Source: Isoetes engelmannii (lineage: Eukaryota; Streptophyta; Lycopodiopsida; Isoetales; Isoetaceae). Taken from it: a DNA stretch of 22,574 nt. The position numbers were made by a program, and so were the translations under genes. The notes beneath the pieces are model-generated. The model did no database searches. It was given only the letters and a program-made list of their open reading frames with translations, and was not told the DNA's origin. This document shows positions 1 through 8,085 of the stretch, piece after piece. The stretch covers positions 1 to 22,574 of the forward strand of contig JAANSK020256496.1 of NCBI GenBank assembly GCA_011763485.2. Reading direction: 5' to 3'. How positions within the stretch are numbered: position 1 is the stretch's first letter; the number at the start of each line of letters is the position of its first letter.

Positions 1-296
1 CACTCCAACGGATGAGATCTTGCCAAGTGTCGTACATGCACATAGGTTCCAGAATGTTCTAGGATTTCCTGGAAGCTGCCGCATATGTGGGAGATGCAGG
101 AGAATACCATCAAAGGAGAATAGGTAGTGCACTTGGCTAAGATATATGGCTCGCAACTAGAAGGTTGCAAGTTCGAATCTTGCCTCATGCAACTACTTTT
201 TTTGCATCCATGTGATGACCATAATGATCGTATAGTACGAATATCCGTATGGTCACATACTGATCGTATAGTACGAATATCCGTATGGTCGTCACA
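1..296 (-). repeat. 3' LTR of element 1 (partial, cut by window edge)
   Basis: Positions 1-296 align with about 5284-5563. On the minus strand the LTR starts TGTGACGACC at 296, directly after a purine-rich tract. It holds a tRNA-like unit on the opposite strand. Near its outer (U3) end a 36-bp segment is present twice (226-261 and 262-296); the other LTR has only one copy, so this duplication arose separately. Confidence 0.9.
118..203 (+). ncRNA. tRNA-like Pol III unit inside the 3' LTR, antisense to the element
   Basis: Read on the plus strand, an A-box-like TAGTGCACTTGG (125-136) is followed by a D-loop-like TTGGCTAAG. A perfect T-arm follows: stem GCAAG 167-171, loop TTCGAAT 172-178, stem CTTGC 179-183. 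Its loop lies in a B-box-like AAGTTCGAATC (169-179). The putative acceptor arms 118-124 and 184-190 pair at about five of seven positions with one wobble. A run of seven T (197-203) follows directly, as in a Pol III terminator. The anticodon arm is poor, so it is not a working tRNA. It looks like a tRNA-derived SINE-type head fixed in the LTR. Whether it is transcribed is unknown. Confidence 0.6.
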
Positions 297-308
297 CCAT
301 CCCCCTCC
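297..308 (-). other. Polypurine tract of element 1
   Basis: On the minus strand the sequence AGGAGGGGGATGG directly precedes the TGTGAC start of the 3' LTR. This is the expected primer site for plus-strand DNA synthesis in LTR retrotransposons and it fixes the LTR edge at 296. Confidence 0.8.
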
Positions 309-660
309 TACGACGGCGCCGAGTCCTCAGAGCTGGTGCCGGATTACTTGGACTTGGCTTATTTGGATACCGTTGGTGGAATTCTGCAACCTTGTCTGGA
401 GCATGGCTCAGATTCTCGGCAGGTTCCCAGGTCCAATCACTTGGAGAGTACGCTTCCCAATCGACAAAGTAATACAGTCGTCGACGGAGAAACTTAGTCC
501 AGAATCTCGCGAACCTCGAACTCTTGGAGAGTACCCTTAATCGACAAAGTAATACAGTCGTCGACGGAGAAACTTAGTCCAGAATCTCGCGAACCTCGAA
601 CTCTTCATGATCATCGATTTCCATTGGTGGAGGTGGCTGTGGAACTTGATCTGGAAAGGG
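309..660 (-). pseudogene. Chromodomain and C-terminal tail of element 1 pol
   Basis: The minus strand encodes the start of a chromodomain (FEVREILD) and, nearer the LTR, its end (YFVDWEAY, then a WTWEPAENL motif), followed by a helix-like VAEFHQRYPNKP and a basic Arg-rich tail. Chromodomains at the integrase C-terminus define chromoviruses and guide integration to marked chromatin. The ending with an EFH-x-x-YP-x-KP helix is common in fungal and vertebrate chromoviruses. The region is not an open frame throughout; it is a fossil. Confidence 0.85.
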
Positions 661-1720
661 ATTAGGCGTGTATGGCTCCAGCACCGAAACATGAAAGACT
701 GGGTGTAGCCGAACAGCTGGAGGGAGCTCAATCTTAAAAGCAACATCACCGACTTGAGTCGTGATCCCATAAGGACCAAGGCGACGAATAGTCAAGCTTG
801 TTGCAAGGACGTGTAGTGGGGAGGTCCCTGCGTAGAAGCCAGACAAGGTCACCAACATGGAAAGCAGGACCTTCCTGACGATGCAGATCAGCATAATGCC
901 AATAGCGTTTCTATGCCTGAAGAAGAAGGTGCTGAAGATCTTACTGGAGAGCCTAGAGTTTCTCAAGTCAAGATTCAGCACTGGGATTGATAGAGTCAGA
1001 TTCGATGGCATCAAAAGACCAACAAGGATGTTGGCCAGTGTTCAGAAAGAACGGGGTCTGGCCAGTGGAGGCATGTACTGAGTTATTATAGGCAAACTCA
1101 ACTAATGGAAGCCAATCAACCCAATCATCCTGCTGATAACTGATAAAACACCTCAGATACTGCTCTAAAGTCTGATTAGTGCATTCTGCTTGCCCATTAC
1201 TTTCCGGGTGATGACAAGATGTCAAAGAGCGGTCGATATGTAATATCTCCAGAAGTCTCTTCCAAAATCCTGCGACGAACTGAGGTCCTCGATCACTGAT
1301 GATAGTGTCTGGCAATCCATGAAGTTTGACTACTTCATGAAAAAATAGATCAGGTGTGCCTCCGCTGGTGATGGTGCCATTGCACGGAATAAAATGAGCC
1401 ATCTTGGGGAAGCGATCAACAACGACCATGATGGCATCATGACCCCGAGAGAGTGGCAGTTCTGGAATAAAATCCACATATATACTCTTCCAAGGTCCAT
1501 CTGAAATAGGCAGTAGCTGAAGAAGACCATGGGGAAGATGTCTCGGAACCTTCGCTCAACATCAGATATCACAAGAACGGATGAAAGTCTCAACAGAGCG
1601 GCGGAGCCCAGGCCACCAATAGTCCCGACTAATGAGCTCAAGAGACTTGGCTACTCCAAAGTGTCCGGCCATGGGTGAGTTATGGCAACCCTGAAGAACC
1701 CGAAGTCTAGGCGCACCATC
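661..1720 (-). pseudogene. Integrase region of element 1
   Basis: An H2C2-type zinc-binding segment lies near 1570-1700 (GCHNSPMAGHFGVAKSLEL, then a C-containing end). The catalytic core has Asp at about 1415-1417 (VVVDRF), Asp at 1292-1294 (ISDRGPQF) and Glu at 1184-1186 (HPESNGQAE). The D-35-E spacing is typical of retroviral-type integrases. NQTLEQYLRCF and FAYNNSVHASTGQTPF follow, then a GPY-type module (RRLGPYGITTQVGDVAFK) and VFHVSVLEPY before the chromodomain. Key catalytic residues are present, although the gene as a whole is broken. Confidence 0.92.
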
Positions 1721-1949
1721 CGGAACATACAGAAAAATCGTCATAAAAAAGAAGTCCATCCCGTGTCTCAAAATGATCATAAAGATGTGAAGGGATATCT
1801 TGAGCCAGTGGATCTGAGGGGAGAGATGCCCGAATAGAGTCCAATAAGACTGTATCCTAAGGCCTCTCGAACAAGTGATAGCCATAAGCTGAAACCGATC
1901 AGGCCTGAGCATGACCTGTGACTGCTGATCAAATGCGGGATCACCTGAC

Positions 1950-3330
1950 TTAGGCTCAAGGTAGGAGCATCGAGACAAGGCATCCGACTTTCCTTGAAGA
2001 GGTCCCGGCCGGTACTTGATCACAAAGTCAATGTGTGATAACACTTGAGTGTGCCACCGTGCCTGGCGACGATTGAGTACTCGGGAAGACTGAAAATGTT
2101 CTAGGTTTCGATGATCTGTATATAGTGTGACCTTATGAGGAGACCCTTCTAGAAAATGTCTCCACTCCTCAAAAGAATCAACTATCGCCAACAATTCCTT
2201 GTCATATATTGGATAGTTGATCTCAGCAGCCTGGAACTTCCGTGAGTGATACGCGATCGAATGCAATTCATGATCATCCCCCTCCTGTGACAGAATACCG
2301 TCCAGAGGAAAATCAGAAGCATATGCTTTGACAATATATGGGCGCAAAGGATCTGCATGAGCAAGAACTGGTGTCGTGGTGAAAGCATGCTTCAAGGTCA
2401 CAAAAGCGGATTCTGCTTCCACACTCCATTCGAGCGGCAAATCCTTTGACGTGAGGTGGGTCAAAACAAGGACAATCTCCGAATAGTCCCGAATAAAACG
2501 CTGATAGAAATTGGCAAATCCAAGGAAACACTGGATATCTCGGATAGAAGAAGGTGTTTGCCACTCCAAAACCATGTTGACTTTTTCAGGATCCATAGAG
2601 ACACCTTGGAGTGTGATGCAATAGCCAAGGAACTCAACATTATCCTGCTCGAACTAGCACTTCTCTAGCTTGGCATAAAGTCCATGTTCTCGCAACTTCT
2701 AAAGATTCCGGACATGCTCCTCATGCTCTTCTAGGGTCTTCGAATAGATCAGGCTATCATCCAAATAGATGATAACGAAAAGGTCCAAAAACTCCCGGAA
2801 AACATCATTAGCCATGTGTTGGAAAACTGTCGGGGCGTTGGTAAGACCAAAAGGCATGACAATGTACTCAAAATGCCCGTACTGCATTCGGAAGGCAGTC
2901 TTCTGCTCATCACCTTCCCTGATCCGAATACGATTGTAGGCGCCTCGAATATCAATCGTGGTGAAGTGCCGTGTGCCTTGCAGCAGCTCAAGTAATTATG
3001 GGATCAGAGGGAGAGGATACCGATTGTGCACAGTAATTTTATTGAGGCCGCGGTAATCTACAACCAACTGCAAAGTAATCCTTCTTGGAGACAAAGAAGA
3101 TAGGGGCCCCTGCAGGAGACTAAGAATGTCGGATAAATCTAGTCGCAAGATTCTCCTCGATATAGGTCCGCAGCGCCTCCAACTCTGTCGGGGACAGGCC
3201 ATAGATAAGACCTAATGGTGGGGTTGTTCCTGGCTGGAGATCAATGGGGAAGTCATAGGGGCGATGCTCTAGAAGCTTGCTGGCTTTGACCTTGTCAAAA
3301 ACATTAGCAAAGTCCTTGTTATCAAGCAAG
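1950..3330 (-). pseudogene. Reverse transcriptase and RNase H region of element 1
   Basis: RT signatures in order are a start like PYDFPIDLQPGTTPP near 3250, a [10 protein letters not shown]-like block near 3050, YGHFEYIVMPFGLTNAP near 2840-2885, IIYLDD at 2756-2773, and a FLGFANFYQRFI thumb motif near 2500. RNase H follows (YDKELLAIV, TLYTDHRNLEHF) and ends with YRPGPLQGKSDALSR near 1980. All four parts match Ty3/gypsy pol in order and spacing. The region is broken at several points. Confidence 0.92.
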
Positions 3331-4030
3331 ACAGGTGCAGACACCACTGAAGCGGAGTTAGTCGACGGATGGACTTGAATTGCAAACATGGAATTGGGGT
3401 CTTGTCTTCCCGATCTGATAAACTTGTGGAGTGAAATCTTCAAGATGCGGAGGTGAGGGCGTGAAGAAACCTCCACAGCGGCAAGATCAAGAGCAGGAAC
3501 TGGAGCAGAAACAGGAGCAGGAGCAGGAGCAAGAACAGGAACAAAAACTGGAGCAGGAACATGAATAGAAGCAGGAACAGGGACTGGATCAGGACACAGA
3601 ACGGAGACAAGAAGTGGAATATGAACTGGCACATGATCAGGGGCCCATGATACTTTACGAACTGGAGCGGATATTGACGCAGAGGCAAGAACTGCAGATG
3701 AACTGGGACTGGGACAAGAGTCAATGAATCGGAATGATCTAGAGTGCCAATCAATCTGTGGGTTATGCAATTCAACCCAAGGAAGGCCAAAAACCGCTGA
3801 CGCATGAGGGCTGGTGATGAGATTGAAGGAAATGCTGCAAGAAGCTCCCTCGATAGAACCCGCAAGGGCAGTACATTCTGTCACTGCGCCTGAGGAGATC
3901 TCACATCTATCAATCACCCCGACAGAACTAGGATGCTCTATTCTACTTCTAGGAATGGCGTGCTTAGTCGCGAATGTGCGATCCATAAAGCAAGCATTTG
4001 CACCAGTATCGAGTTGCGCCAATGCATCTA
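3330..4030 (-). pseudogene. Retropepsin-like protease of element 1 with Pro/Val-rich linker
   Basis: An aspartic protease active site LDTGANACFMD lies at about 3984-4013, followed by GLPWVELHNPQIDW near 3770, the closing motif of Ty3/gypsy proteases. Between protease and RT there is an unusual low-complexity linker (about 3480-3620) built from repeated Pro-Val and Pro-Ala dipeptides, visible in DNA as imperfect GGAGCA/GGAACA repeats. Element 2 carries the same linker type at its right edge, so it is a family trait. Confidence 0.85.
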
Positions 4031-4099
4031 ACTACTGACCCCTGACTCCAATGATATAATTCTCCTGATGCATGGAAGGAGTCTGAGAAATTGTGGCCA

Positions 4100-4971
4100 G
4101 CCGTCGAGAGACTCCTATTACTCGGACCGGCCCCTGAAGTTTTTCGGCTGACTTGGGCGCTTGACAAGACATCCACGAGCGATATGTCCGGCCCTTCCGC
4201 AATAAAGGCATAAATTGGCTTCTCTTCGGTGTTGCTTTTCAACAGCCGACAAGGGCCCTCGAACCACATGATCAACCTGCATGGGTACTGGACCTTCTGG
4301 CTCAATGGTGCAAGATGGAGCAGAGACTGGTGTGGCAAGTGCTTTTGAGGGAAAAGTCTGATGACGTCTCTCCTGTCTACGCTCAAATAAACGATTGTCA
4401 CAACGAACTGCAAATATGATAGCTTCTTCGAGCGTTTTGGGGTCCTCCATAGACAGCAACATATCTTTGACATCTTCACGGAGCCCTCTCCGAAAACAAT
4501 CACGGAGAGCAACATCATCCCAGGCTGTGTCTATGGCAATTTTGACGAAATTCTGAGGCATAGACCGAGGCTGGACGGGAATCCTGTCTGAGATTGCTGA
4601 GCTTCGTAACTGCCGTGCGCTGACGATTGGTATCTCCAAAACATGCCTCGAGTAAGGGAGCAAACCAAACTCAAAGTGGGTCCTGGAAGGAGAGAACCGA
4701 CTAATCCAACCTGTTCCCAGTCAGTGGGATATCTATGAGGGTGAAGCCAAATAACAAGTCGAATCTGATTCAAAAACCCCCAGAGTTTGGATCTAGTGCC
4801 ATCAAATTTCTCTGGCAAACTGATCTTGGGCTCCGGTGACCTTCTCCCAGAGTTAGAGGCTGACTCATGAGATGCTACGCATTCTCTAAGCTCTTTATTA
4901 TCAAGCTGCAACTGTTGGCATGTCGGGACAAGCTGCTGGACCTGCTGAATCAAGGATGTAATCTCCTCCAT
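4100..4971 (-). pseudogene. Gag region of element 1 with CCHC zinc knuckle
   Basis: The likely Gag start is MEEITSLIQQVQQLV (Met near 4971), giving a Gln/Leu-rich coiled-coil-like N-terminus. SLPEKFDGTRSKLWGFLNQI follows, a typical Gag core entry (FDG...FL.Q). Near the C-terminus lies the nucleic-acid-binding knuckle CLYCGRAGHIARGC (4169-4210), with perfect C-x2-C-x4-H-x4-C spacing. The EKFDGTRSKL...FL style with MQVD before the knuckle resembles sushi-type Gag and its domesticated RTL/PEG10 relatives. It is broken. Confidence 0.85.
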
Positions 4972-5038
4972 AGTAAAAGAAACAACAAATACGGGCAAAA
5001 TAATGCTTAGGATCAGAGCAGACAAGAACCGGTAAGGG

Positions 5039-5058
5039 ATTCCGGTTCATAACTGCCA
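5039..5058 (-). other. Primer-binding site of element 1, self-priming type
   Basis: Directly downstream of the 5' LTR on the minus strand lies TGGCAGTTATGAACCGGAAT. I see no good match to plant initiator Met tRNA (TGGTATCAGAGC). The segment TGAACCGGAAT (5049 to 5039) can pair over 11 bases, one a G-U wobble, with ATTCTGGTTCA (5226 to 5216), the inferred first bases of the element's own transcript 32 nt after the TATA box. The next bases also offer TGGC/GCCA pairing. Tf1 and sushi-type elements prime reverse transcription this way. Confidence 0.6.
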
Positions 5059-5215
5059 TGAACCTACGCGAAGAACAAGGAAAATACGTGGAAAATACGA
5101 AGAAATATGCGAACAATCGACAAGAATATGATATGTGATCAAGAAATCAGAAATACAATGGCCTGAAGGCGAGCAGGAATGCAAGACAGATGCCTAGAAG
5201 GCTCAAGACTGGCGT

Positions 5216-5258
5216 TGAACCAGAATGGTTCGATAAGAATGAGACTCCTCTATATATA
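5216..5258 (-). promoter_or_regulatory. LTR promoter: TATA box and inferred transcript start
   Basis: TATATATA at 5258-5251 on the minus strand lies 32 nt upstream of A5226, the usual plant TATA-to-start distance. The start is also supported by complementarity of 5226-5216 to the primer-binding site, as self-priming requires the transcript's first bases. Confidence 0.6.
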
Positions 5259-5402
5259 TGTATACTAACGGTCCAGATCGTGCCAAGCCAACCGATGAGA
5301 TCTTGCCAAGTGTCGTACATGCACATAGGTTCCAGAATGTTCTAGGATTTCCTGGAAGCTACCGCATATATGTGGGAGATGCAGGAGAACATCATCAAAG
5401 GA

Positions 5403-5487
5403 GAATGGTTAGTGCACTTGGTTAAGGTATGTGGCTTGCAACTAGGTGGTTGCAAGTTCGAACCCTGCCCCATGCGATTACTTTTTT
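5403..5487 (+). ncRNA. tRNA-like Pol III unit inside the 5' LTR, antisense to the element
   Basis: This is the second copy of the unit at 118-203 and is better preserved in the anticodon arm. It has an A-box-like TAGTGCACTTGG (5410-5421), a D-loop ACTTGGTTAAG, a B-box-like AAGTTCGAACC (5454-5464), T-stem GCAAG/CCTGC, and acceptor strands GAATGGT (5403-5409) and CCCATGC (5469-5475) that pair at five of seven positions. A run of six T (5482-5487) follows. It is tRNA-derived by appearance, and the parent tRNA could not be assigned. Confidence 0.6.
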
Positions 5488-5591
5488 GCATCCACGTGAC
5501 GACTATCTTTTATACATACGAGTATAATGCTCATATAGTACAAATATCCGTATGGTCGTCACATACAAGATGGAGCAGGGCAATGCATCCC

Positions 5592-5611
5592 GGGGGGGAG
5601 GGGGGGGGGGG
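5592..5611 (+). repeat. G-run (G7AG12)
   Basis: Nineteen G with one A interruption mark the start of duplication copy 1. The equivalent place in copy 2 (8112-8132) is G-rich but interrupted by more A. It could fold as a G-quadruplex, or simply be a slippage tract prone to assembly error. Confidence 0.9.
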
Positions 5612-5917
5612 TTTCAATTTATCTATAGCCATTGCATTGTCAAACCATTTGATGTTAAGGTGCCCTTGTCAGCTATATGACGTTAGCACCTCGATGTATA
5701 GAGCCATCGGTGCAACAATTGGGATCTAAGGTCCACAACATTTTGGATTTTATAAAAATAGTTCAAACTCAAAATAAAGAACAACCTTCTATAAGCAACT
5801 AATTATTTTTGAAGCCTTTTTGTATTTGATAAATGTGGATGAAACCTTTTTTTCCCCTTCTTTTTTTATGCAGTCATTGTTTTTCCAATACTTTATTCTT
5901 GTTGTCCCCACCCCACC

Positions 5918-6662
5918 TTTTTTTTGATGAATGTGGATCTTTATTACTCAAAATAATACAAAGAGGAAATGGGGGACTCAAAAACCAGTGGAGAAAATGT
6001 CCAGTAGAGCCAAACTACACACCACGCACAAAACATGGAAAAGCAGATGATCCATATCACTAAGAGGACAACTGGGTATGAATAAGCATGAATCTGAAGA
6101 TATTGCTCCCAAATAATACTCTTGATATCATCCTTTAAGAAAGAACACTTATAAGCTTTTACAATGTGAGAATGGGCATCACTGAGCACTCGAGTATCTG
6201 AAAGACCTGTCCCTTGAAGATGAGAAGATTTCGTCTCTTCCAGATGGACCAGATGATCCAAGCGGATGCCAAGTGGAAAGCCCTCTTTGCCAGCTTGTCC
6301 CAAGAGCTGGGTTAGACTGATAATAGGACCTGTTGACTATTCAAGTCACAATGGAAAAGGCTCAGAAGCCACTGCCAAGCAAGCCGCACATGCTGACACA
6401 AGAAAAAGCAGTGCTCAATTGTCTCATTCCTTTGCATGCAAAGAGGGCAGATCTCAAAGAAATGTGGACGAAAACGATGAGCAGTAGCATTTACCTGCAC
6501 GCACCTATGAATGATCTGCCACCATAAGATAGAGAGCTTAGGATTGAGCAATTTATCCCACCCCCATCGCCAGACTGCTTTACGATGAGTCTCAGGCATA
6601 ATTAAAGGCCATTTTGGCGATCTCTGTCTCGCTCTTTTCAGCGCTTGTGGATGAAATTGCAT
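5918..6662 (-). pseudogene. LINE remnant A: zf-RVT domain and 3' end of an L1-like pol
   Basis: The minus strand encodes a plant reverse-transcriptase zinc-binding domain: WDKLLNPKLSILWWQIIHR, then CPLC and EHCFFLC, giving C-x2-C-x8-H-x4-C within about 6395-6450, and RLAWQWLLSLF. Downstream a tail with VLSDAHSHIVKAYKCSFL and IWEQYLQIHAYS is read between 6000 and 6300. The 3' end shows TAATAAAG, then about 15 nt and an A8 tail (T-run 5918-5925 on the plus strand), as expected of an L1-type retroposon. No RT catalytic core is visible, so this is a 5'-truncated copy. The reading frame changes at least once between the zinc domain and the tail. Confidence 0.8.
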
Positions 6663-7200
6663 ACAACCTTCCTTCCTTGGCCGTGTGTTTGTCAGCTTCT
6701 AGCATAAGTCAGAAAGTGGTAGGGAAAGTCTGAGGAAGAAGCTTTTGTATTGTTGTTCCTGTTTCATCTGGATGAATCATGCGGAAAACCCTGTTGGTAG
6801 CCCAAAGATGGATAGGAATATTAGATTTCTTTCCAAGAGAATCTTGCAGGCGAGGGTGAATGTCGTTGTTATATTGTAAAGACGTTTGTTGAGTAACAGG
6901 GAATCCAAGTGGATAGTTGGAAGAGGCTCTTATTTGCTTTGCTATAATGCATTTGTAAGTACATTGAACGCAGAGAAGTAGTGTCTGACCATGCTCTGTC
7001 CGTTTCAGCTATCACCAAGGAAAGTATGATATTGGGACATTATAGGCAGTATGCAAGCAGTAGTGTATGACCATGCTATGTCCATCTCTGATATCATCAA
7101 GAAATTGTTTAAGATTTGTGACATGTTAGCAAAGTATGATATTGGATATTGGGACCTTATAGGCAGTATGGAAGCCTAATAATATCAGTGTTGCAAAATA
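6663..7200. repeat. Unidentified middle part of duplication copy 1 with a nested tandem repeat
   Basis: No gene is recognised. The segment recurs at about 8480-9060. Within it a roughly 80-112 bp motif beginning ACCATGCTCTGTCC occurs twice in tandem (about 6990-7068 and 7069-7170). In copy 2 the plus-strand frame over the two motifs reads AITKELFKVSDML and AITKQLFKVSNML, a short peptide repeat of unknown meaning. Confidence 0.6.
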
Positions 7201-7204
7201 AAAG

Positions 7205-7961
7205 TATAGTGCTTTTCTTTGTGAAGGAGAAAAAAAATTTATTAATCAAAAGTAAATTTTACGAGATGAACATATCACATCTAGTTGTATAAGCACAAGA
7301 AAATGCTCTTGAAACACGAGCCTGAAGCATTATTTACTTATTCCAACATATGAGATTAATGATAAGAATTAATCTGAAGATACTGAATCCAAATACGATC
7401 TATCACTTCTTGCTCAAGGGAAGAAGACTTATAATCCATCAGTATCTTAGCCTGGATTACAGAAATAACACTACTTGCAGAGGAATAAATGCCTTGGAAA
7501 ATGTGTAGCCTATGATGCTTCCAGATTGACCACAGTAGCCAACCAGACCCTAGATGAAATGTCTTCTGCTTAGCTAGGGCCCATGCACCTGGCTAAGATG
7601 CCAAGAGAACAGATTGGCTACCCAGTGTATTGTTAAGTATGCCATATAGACAGGGCCATGCTAGTTGAACTTCTGCACCAGAAAACAATGCAAAGTGTTT
7701 CAACATCTGAAAGGCACAACGACCATACTCAGAGATATGGGATCATAGTAATGTTGCAATGCACTTACACACAAATTGCTATGTAAAACTTGCCACCAAA
7801 GTATAGAAACTTTAGGATAAAGCAACTTATCCCAAAGCCAACGCCATGTACAAGCCCACATGGGTTCTGGAATCTGCAATTGCCATCCATTTGGCAGTGG
7901 CGGAGGTCGTGGAGCCAAGAGGAGACAATAGATGGAGCTAACAAAGTGCTTCCCTTTGTTT
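7205..7961 (-). pseudogene. LINE remnant B: truncated zf-RVT LINE 3' part
   Basis: The minus strand near 7790-7900 reads WRWLWDKLLYPKVSILWWQ, the start of a zf-RVT domain closely similar to remnant A. Further along it reads FHLGSGWLLWSIWKHHRLHI and IDRIWIQYLQINSY, the same tail as remnant A. The 3' end is close to 7205-7215, where TTAATAAA is read on the minus strand. It is interrupted by several frame changes. It is cut on its upstream side at 7961 where the duplication unit ends, while its sister copy (remnant B') continues for about 600 bp more. Confidence 0.75.
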
Positions 7962-8085
7962 GATGGAGCATCTATGCTTAATGCATGGAAGAGGGGGCTT
8001 CACAACAATTTTATTGTTTTTTTTTTTATTTCATTAATGCAAGGTTTGTACTTTTTTACATGTAAAGCATTCCTAATCCTCTAGG
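7962..8085 (-). mobile_element. Short LINE 3' end (remnant C) between the two duplication copies
   Basis: The minus strand reads CATTAATGAAAT followed by an A11 tail (T-run 8017-8027 on the plus strand). TTAATGAAAT plus poly-A is a common 3' end of plant L1-type LINEs. Only about 60 bp of 3' region can be assigned (8028-8085). The remaining 7962-8016 has no recognised content. Confidence 0.5.

Larger units (their letters stand above)
1..5563 (-). mobile_element. Element 1: Ty3/gypsy chromovirus fossil, Tf1/sushi-like, near full length
   Basis: Minus-strand LTR retrotransposon with the order 5' LTR (right), gag, protease, RT, RNase H, integrase, chromodomain, 3' LTR (left, cut by the window edge). 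Visible landmarks are a CCHC knuckle at 4169-4210, protease DTGA at 3999-4010, RT YLDD at 2756-2767, an integrase D,D-35-E triad, and a chromodomain ending near 310. A polypurine tract abuts the 3' LTR. The ends are TGTGAC/GTCACA-like. It is broken, with roughly ten interruptions to its reading frames, so it is a fossil. The two LTR parts differ at about one base in ten by eye, mostly transitions, which suggests an insertion several million years old. RT and IN wording (YGHFEYIVMPFGLTNAP, NQTLEQYLRCF) resembles fungal and vertebrate chromoviruses more than plant CRM, Tekay, Reina or Galadriel. Identification as a chromovirus is secure; the branch assignment is from memory of family motifs. Confidence 0.93.
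5059..5563 (-). repeat. 5' LTR of element 1
   Basis: On the minus strand the LTR starts TGTGACGACC (5563). It probably ends ...GGTTCA at 5059, giving about 505 bp with TG...CA ends. The outer 280 bp match positions 1-296. It contains the antisense tRNA-like unit (5403-5487), a TATA box (5251-5258) and the inferred transcript start near 5226. The inner boundary is inferred from the TG/CA rule and the adjoining primer site, because the matching part of the other LTR is outside the window. Confidence 0.8.
5566..7961. repeat. Tandem duplication unit, copy 1
   Basis: From CAAGATGGAGCAGGGCAATG (5566) to about 7961 this segment matches 8086-9823 in the same orientation. Copy 1 also carries about 700 bp (roughly 5907-6604, LINE-derived) absent from copy 2. 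A G-run opens the unit, followed by about 290 bp of AT-rich sequence without a recognisable gene. The middle part (6605-7200) has no identified function. The right part is LINE remnant B. Similarity by eye is about 85-90 percent, so the duplication is not recent. Confidence 0.85.

Noticed and set aside
118-203. Functional tRNA gene
   Set aside because: The A box, B box and T-arm are good, but the anticodon arm and parts of the acceptor arm do not pair well, so it is called tRNA-like only.
3814-4038. Plus-strand open frames opposite gag-pol
   Set aside because: Shadows of the minus-strand element with no motif of their own.
5007-5020. Met-tRNA primer site (GGATCAGAGC on the plus strand)
   Set aside because: It resembles TGGTATCAGAGC only in part, is in the wrong orientation for this minus-strand element and is not next to the LTR edge.
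5370-5729. 119-codon plus-strand open frame
   Set aside because: It crosses the LTR, its tRNA-like unit and the G-run, and has no protein-like composition. Chance frame.
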